64,000 nt of DNA from an uncultured Clostridia bacterium (GTDB lineage: Bacteria; Bacillota; Clostridia; Oscillospirales; Acutalibacteraceae). The notes beneath the pieces are model-generated. The model was not told where the DNA came from, did not search any database, and was given only the letters and a program-made list of their open reading frames with translations. This document shows, piece after piece, positions 61,420-64,000 of this stretch; positions within the stretch are counted from its first letter, which is position 1; each line of letters begins with the position of its first letter. The translations under genes and the position numbers were made by a program. The DNA is taken from NCBI GenBank assembly GCA_947598155.1, contig CANQFC010000006.1, positions 1 through 64,000 of the forward strand, read 5' to 3'.

Positions 61420-62712
61420 TTGGAAAAAATCATAATAAACGGCGGACATGCTCTTCACGGCGAAGTCGAAATAAGCGGAGCGAAGAACGCCGTAGTCGCT
61501 ATTATCCCGGCGACTCTTCTTGCTGAAGACGTTTGCAGAATTGAGAATATTCCAAGTATCAGCGACGTTAACGTAATGATTAAAATTCTGCAGCAGCTCG
61601 GCGCGGGAATTAAAATGATAAATCAAAACACTCTTGAAATAGACACAAGAAACGTTTTTTCGGATAAAATAGGCCACGATATGAGCAAGCAGATGCGCGC
61701 GTCATATTATTTTATCGGCGCACTGCTCGGCAGGTTTAACCACGCGAGGGTCGCAATGCCGGGCGGCTGTTCTTTCGGAGTCCGCCCTATTGACCAGCAT
61801 ATCAAAGGGTTTGAGGCCTTGGGCGCCGACGTCAGTATTGACAAAACAGGTGTTCTTAACGCTCAGGCGCAAAGGCTTGTGGGCAACAATATAAATTTTG
61901 ACGTCGTTTCGGTCGGCGCTACAATAAATCTTATGCTTGCCGCGGTCAAGGCAAAGGGGCTTACAATTATTGAGCCTGCGGCAAAGGAACCCCACATTGT
62001 TGACCTTGCCAACTTTTTAAACTCTATGGGCGCAGACATAAGGGGCGCGGGCACGGATACAATCAAAATCCGCGGAGTCGAAAAGCTTCACGGCTGTGAA
62101 TACGCGATAATTCCCGACCAAATTGAGGCGGGAACTTATATGGTCGCGGCGGCGGCAACGAACGGCGACGTACTCGTTAAAAACGTAATTCCAAAGCACC
62201 TTGAATCAATTTCGGCTAAGCTTTTGGAGTGCGGCGTGCTCGTTGAAGAATTTGACGACAGTATTCATATAAGGTGCACTCGCAGACCCAATCATTGCAA
62301 CGTTAAAACGATGCCTCACCCCGGTTTCCCGACGGATATGCAGCCTCAGCTTGCCGTTCTTCTTTCAATAGCCAACGGCAACAGTATGATTTCTGAGAGC
62401 GTTTGGGACAATCGGTTCCGTTATACGGAACAGCTTATGCGAATGGGCGCTAAAATAACCGTTGACGGCAAATCTGCTTTCATTGAGGGCACGGATTCGC
62501 TCCACGGGGCGCCGGTTCGGGCAGACGACCTTCGCGCGGGGGCGGCAATGGTAATTGCGGGGCTTGCCGCGGAGGGTACGACGGAAATTGAGGAGATATA
62601 TCACATAAAGCGAGGCTATGACCATATAATTGAGAAATTCCGTTCCTTGGGCGCGGACATATTTCTGCGTGACGACCCCGACAGCACGGGAGCGGTTTTG
62701 GAAGTAGGTTAG
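61420..62712 (+). CDS. murA: UDP-GlcNAc 1-carboxyvinyltransferase
   Basis: 430 aa. First committed step of peptidoglycan synthesis, adding enolpyruvate to UDP-GlcNAc. K22 in SGAKNAVV, MPGGCSFGVRPIDQH with the fosfomycin-target C117, and HPGFPTDMQPQ. All catalytic residues present. TTG start at 61420 behind GGGGAGG. A terminator follows its stop. Confidence 0.96.
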   Translation: MEKIIINGGHALHGEVEISGAKNAVVAIIPATLLAEDVCRIENIPSISDVNVMIKILQQLGAGIKMINQNTLEIDTRNVFSDKIGHDMSKQMRASYYFIGALLGRFNHARVAMPGGCSFGVRPIDQHIKGFEALGADVSIDKTGVLNAQAQRLVGNNINFDVVSVGATINLMLAAVKAKGLTIIEPAAKEPHIVDLANFLNSMGADIRGAGTDTIKIRGVEKLHGCEYAIIPDQIEAGTYMVAAAATNGDVLVKNVIPKHLESISAKLLECGVLVEEFDDSIHIRCTRRPNHCNVKTMPHPGFPTDMQPQLAVLLSIANGNSMISESVWDNRFRYTEQLMRMGAKITVDGKSAFIEGTDSLHGAPVRADDLRAGAAMVIAGLAAEGTTEIEEIYHIKRGYDHIIEKFRSLGADIFLRDDPDSTGAVLEVG

Positions 62713-62763
62713 ATCGCCGTAATATAGCAATCATTTTTCATTAAAAGTTTTGGGTTAACAGAT

Positions 62764-62798
62764 TTGGCGGATCGAGTAAATTCTTGATTCGCCTTTTT
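62764..62798 (+). terminator. terminator of murA
   Basis: GGCGGATC-loop-GATTCGCC, eight pairs, followed by five T. It lies between murA and the MBL gene. Confidence 0.78.
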
Positions 62799-62817
62799 AA
62801 ATAAGAAAGGTGAAGAT

Positions 62818-63609
62818 ATGGCAAAATTTTGTCCTTTGTTTTCAGGTTCAACGGGCAACTCAACTTACATAGGCTCGGGCTCGGACGGAATTTTAATAGA
62901 CGCGGGCGTTTCCGCCAAAGCATTGGAACAGTCTCTTTGGCGGATAGGCGTTAACACTGAAAACATTAAAAATATTTTTATAACGCATGAACATAATGAC
63001 CACATAAAAGGGCTTAGAATGTTTACAAAAAAGTTTCCTTGCAGGGTGTTTATGACGAATGGGACTTTTGAGGCGCTTTCGCGGACGGGCGCTTTGGAGA
63101 ACGCAAAGGAGTGCATAATAATTCCCGAGAGCGGCGCAGAGATAGGCAATATGCTCATTAAAAGTTTTCACACTTCCCACGATACAAACGAGCCGTGCGG
63201 ATATACAGTGGAGCTTGCCAACGGCCGGAAAATGGCTGTCGTTACGGATTTGGGAGTGGTTACAACCCAGGTTCTTGCGGCTGTGCTCGGCTCCGATTTA
63301 GCGCTTATTGAGTCAAATCACGACGTTAATATGCTTCAATGCGGAAATTATCCTTATATGCTTCAGCGCCGAATTTTGGGCGTAAAGGGGCATTTGTCAA
63401 ACGACGCGTGCGCCGAAACCTGCGCAAAGCTTGTTCGCAACGGGGCAACAAGGCTTATACTCGGCCATTTGAGCAAAGAGAACAATATTCCGTCTCTCGC
63501 TTACAGAACAACCGAGGCAGAGCTTACTCAAATGGGGGCGAAAGAGGGGAGCGACTACCTTATACGCGTCGCTAAACCCGAATGGGACGAAAAGGCGATG
63601 ATATTATGA
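62818..63609 (+). CDS. MBL-fold hydrolase, YycJ/WalJ type
   Basis: 263 aa. Metallo-beta-lactamase fold nuclease-like protein: FSGSTGNSTYIG, THEHNDHIKG (H57, H59, D61, H62), TSHDTNEPCGY, VVTDLG, ESNHD and GHLSKENN. In Bacilli this gene ends the walRK operon and acts in DNA repair or cell division; here it lies between murA and rlmH, so it is separated from any two-component genes. The rlmH gene follows with an ATGA overlap, as in many Firmicutes. Confidence 0.93.
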   Translation: MAKFCPLFSGSTGNSTYIGSGSDGILIDAGVSAKALEQSLWRIGVNTENIKNIFITHEHNDHIKGLRMFTKKFPCRVFMTNGTFEALSRTGALENAKECIIIPESGAEIGNMLIKSFHTSHDTNEPCGYTVELANGRKMAVVTDLGVVTTQVLAAVLGSDLALIESNHDVNMLQCGNYPYMLQRRILGVKGHLSNDACAETCAKLVRNGATRLILGHLSKENNIPSLAYRTTEAELTQMGAKEGSDYLIRVAKPEWDEKAMIL

Positions 63610-64000
63610 TAAATGTTCAGTTGATAGTCCTCGGAAAGCTGAGAGAAAAATATATGAAAGAATTTTCGGGAGAATACGAAAAGCGCCTTTCGGGATTTTG
63701 CAGGCTGACAGTTACGGAGCTTGAGCCGGTCAGGCTTTCCGACCGCCCGTCCGAAAGCGAAATTCAAAACGCGCTTAAAAAAGAGGCGGATTTGATTAAG
63801 AGCAAAATGCTCGCTAAACCGTATGTGTTTGCGATGTGCGTTGAGGGCAAAGAGCTTTCCTCTGAGGAGCTGTCGCAAAAAATTCAAAATATCGGCGTTT
63901 CGGGGCAGAATAATATTGTGTTCATAATAGGGAGCTCGTTTGGACTTTCGGAAGAAATTAAGAGGGACTCGGATTTTCGCCTTTCAATGTCGCCTATGAC
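63606..64000 (+). CDS. rlmH: 23S rRNA pseudouridine-1915 methyltransferase RlmH, cut by window end
   Basis: 131 codons visible of about 159. SPOUT-fold methyltransferase for helix 69. MINVQLIVLGKLREKYMKEF start, LKKEADLIKSKM, and the SAM-knot beginning FIIGSSFGLSEEIK; the final LxxYRA-type end lies outside the window. Starts in the ATGA overlap with the MBL gene stop. Confidence 0.93.
   Translation, partial: MINVQLIVLGKLREKYMKEFSGEYEKRLSGFCRLTVTELEPVRLSDRPSESEIQNALKKEADLIKSKMLAKPYVFAMCVEGKELSSEELSQKIQNIGVSGQNNIVFIIGSSFGLSEEIKRDSDFRLSMSPM

Overview
The window looks like the chromosome of an anaerobic, endospore-forming Clostridia, probably close to the gut Oscillospirales/Ruminococcaceae group. 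This is inferred from gene content and style: ffs-dnaX-ybaB-recR order, a glgB-glgC-glgD-glgA glycogen cluster with the Firmicutes-type GlgD partner, comEB, RarA, YqeG, a YycJ-type MBL protein, many strong Shine-Dalgarno sites, and a sigma-K-like promoter before a BclA-like collagen gene. No rRNA operon, CRISPR array or insertion sequence was seen. Layout: (1) 0-5 kb, minus strand: SRP RNA, dnaX, ybaB, recR, smpB, a zinc-ribbon membrane protein and the tmRNA gene, whose 3' end is followed by a palindromic duplication of itself. (2) 5-13 kb: intracellular GH20 hexosaminidase, glycerol kinase, malic enzyme, small pyrophosphatase-like and YdcF proteins, and a TPR/DUF4125 pair, separated by copies of a dispersed repeat of about 110-145 bp. 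(3) 13-17.3 kb: MarR regulator with a heterodimeric ABC exporter and a readable promoter/operator. (4) 17.4-24 kb: a phage-head-only cassette (RepA_N protein, small and large terminase, portal, prohead protease, major capsid, three connector-size proteins) with no tail, lysis or integrase genes, closed by an intrinsic terminator. (5) 24-30.3 kb: glycogen synthesis. (6) 30.4-38 kb: HhH-GPD glycosylase, Xaa-Pro peptidase, YqeG, rpsU, a candidate small RNA with C-rich loops, a HAAS-type membrane protein with an acyltransferase, and a D,D-carboxypeptidase with an altered SxN motif. (7) 38-45 kb: three phosphoesterases, a MurE-like ligase and a GPH-family symporter. (8) 45-48 kb: the collagen-like gene (no normal start codon; apparent AUA start) with an adjacent glycosyltransferase. 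(9) 48-57 kb: ICMT-like protein, BioY, methyltransferase, VanX-like dipeptidase, RlmD-like methyltransferase, CapD-like dehydratase, GH35 beta-galactosidase, tRNA-Gly. (10) 57-64 kb: YfbR, dCMP deaminase, RarA, HAD phosphatase, aldose epimerase, then murA, YycJ and the start of rlmH on the other strand. Working together: the housekeeping operons cover replication/repair and ribosome rescue; the glycoside hydrolases, epimerase, glycerol kinase and glycogen cluster describe a saccharolytic lifestyle with carbon storage; the collagen/glycosyltransferase locus points to a spore surface glycoprotein. The most unusual items are the tail-less capsid/packaging cassette, the AUA-start collagen gene, the C-rich small RNA, the tmRNA tail palindrome and the dispersed repeat family.
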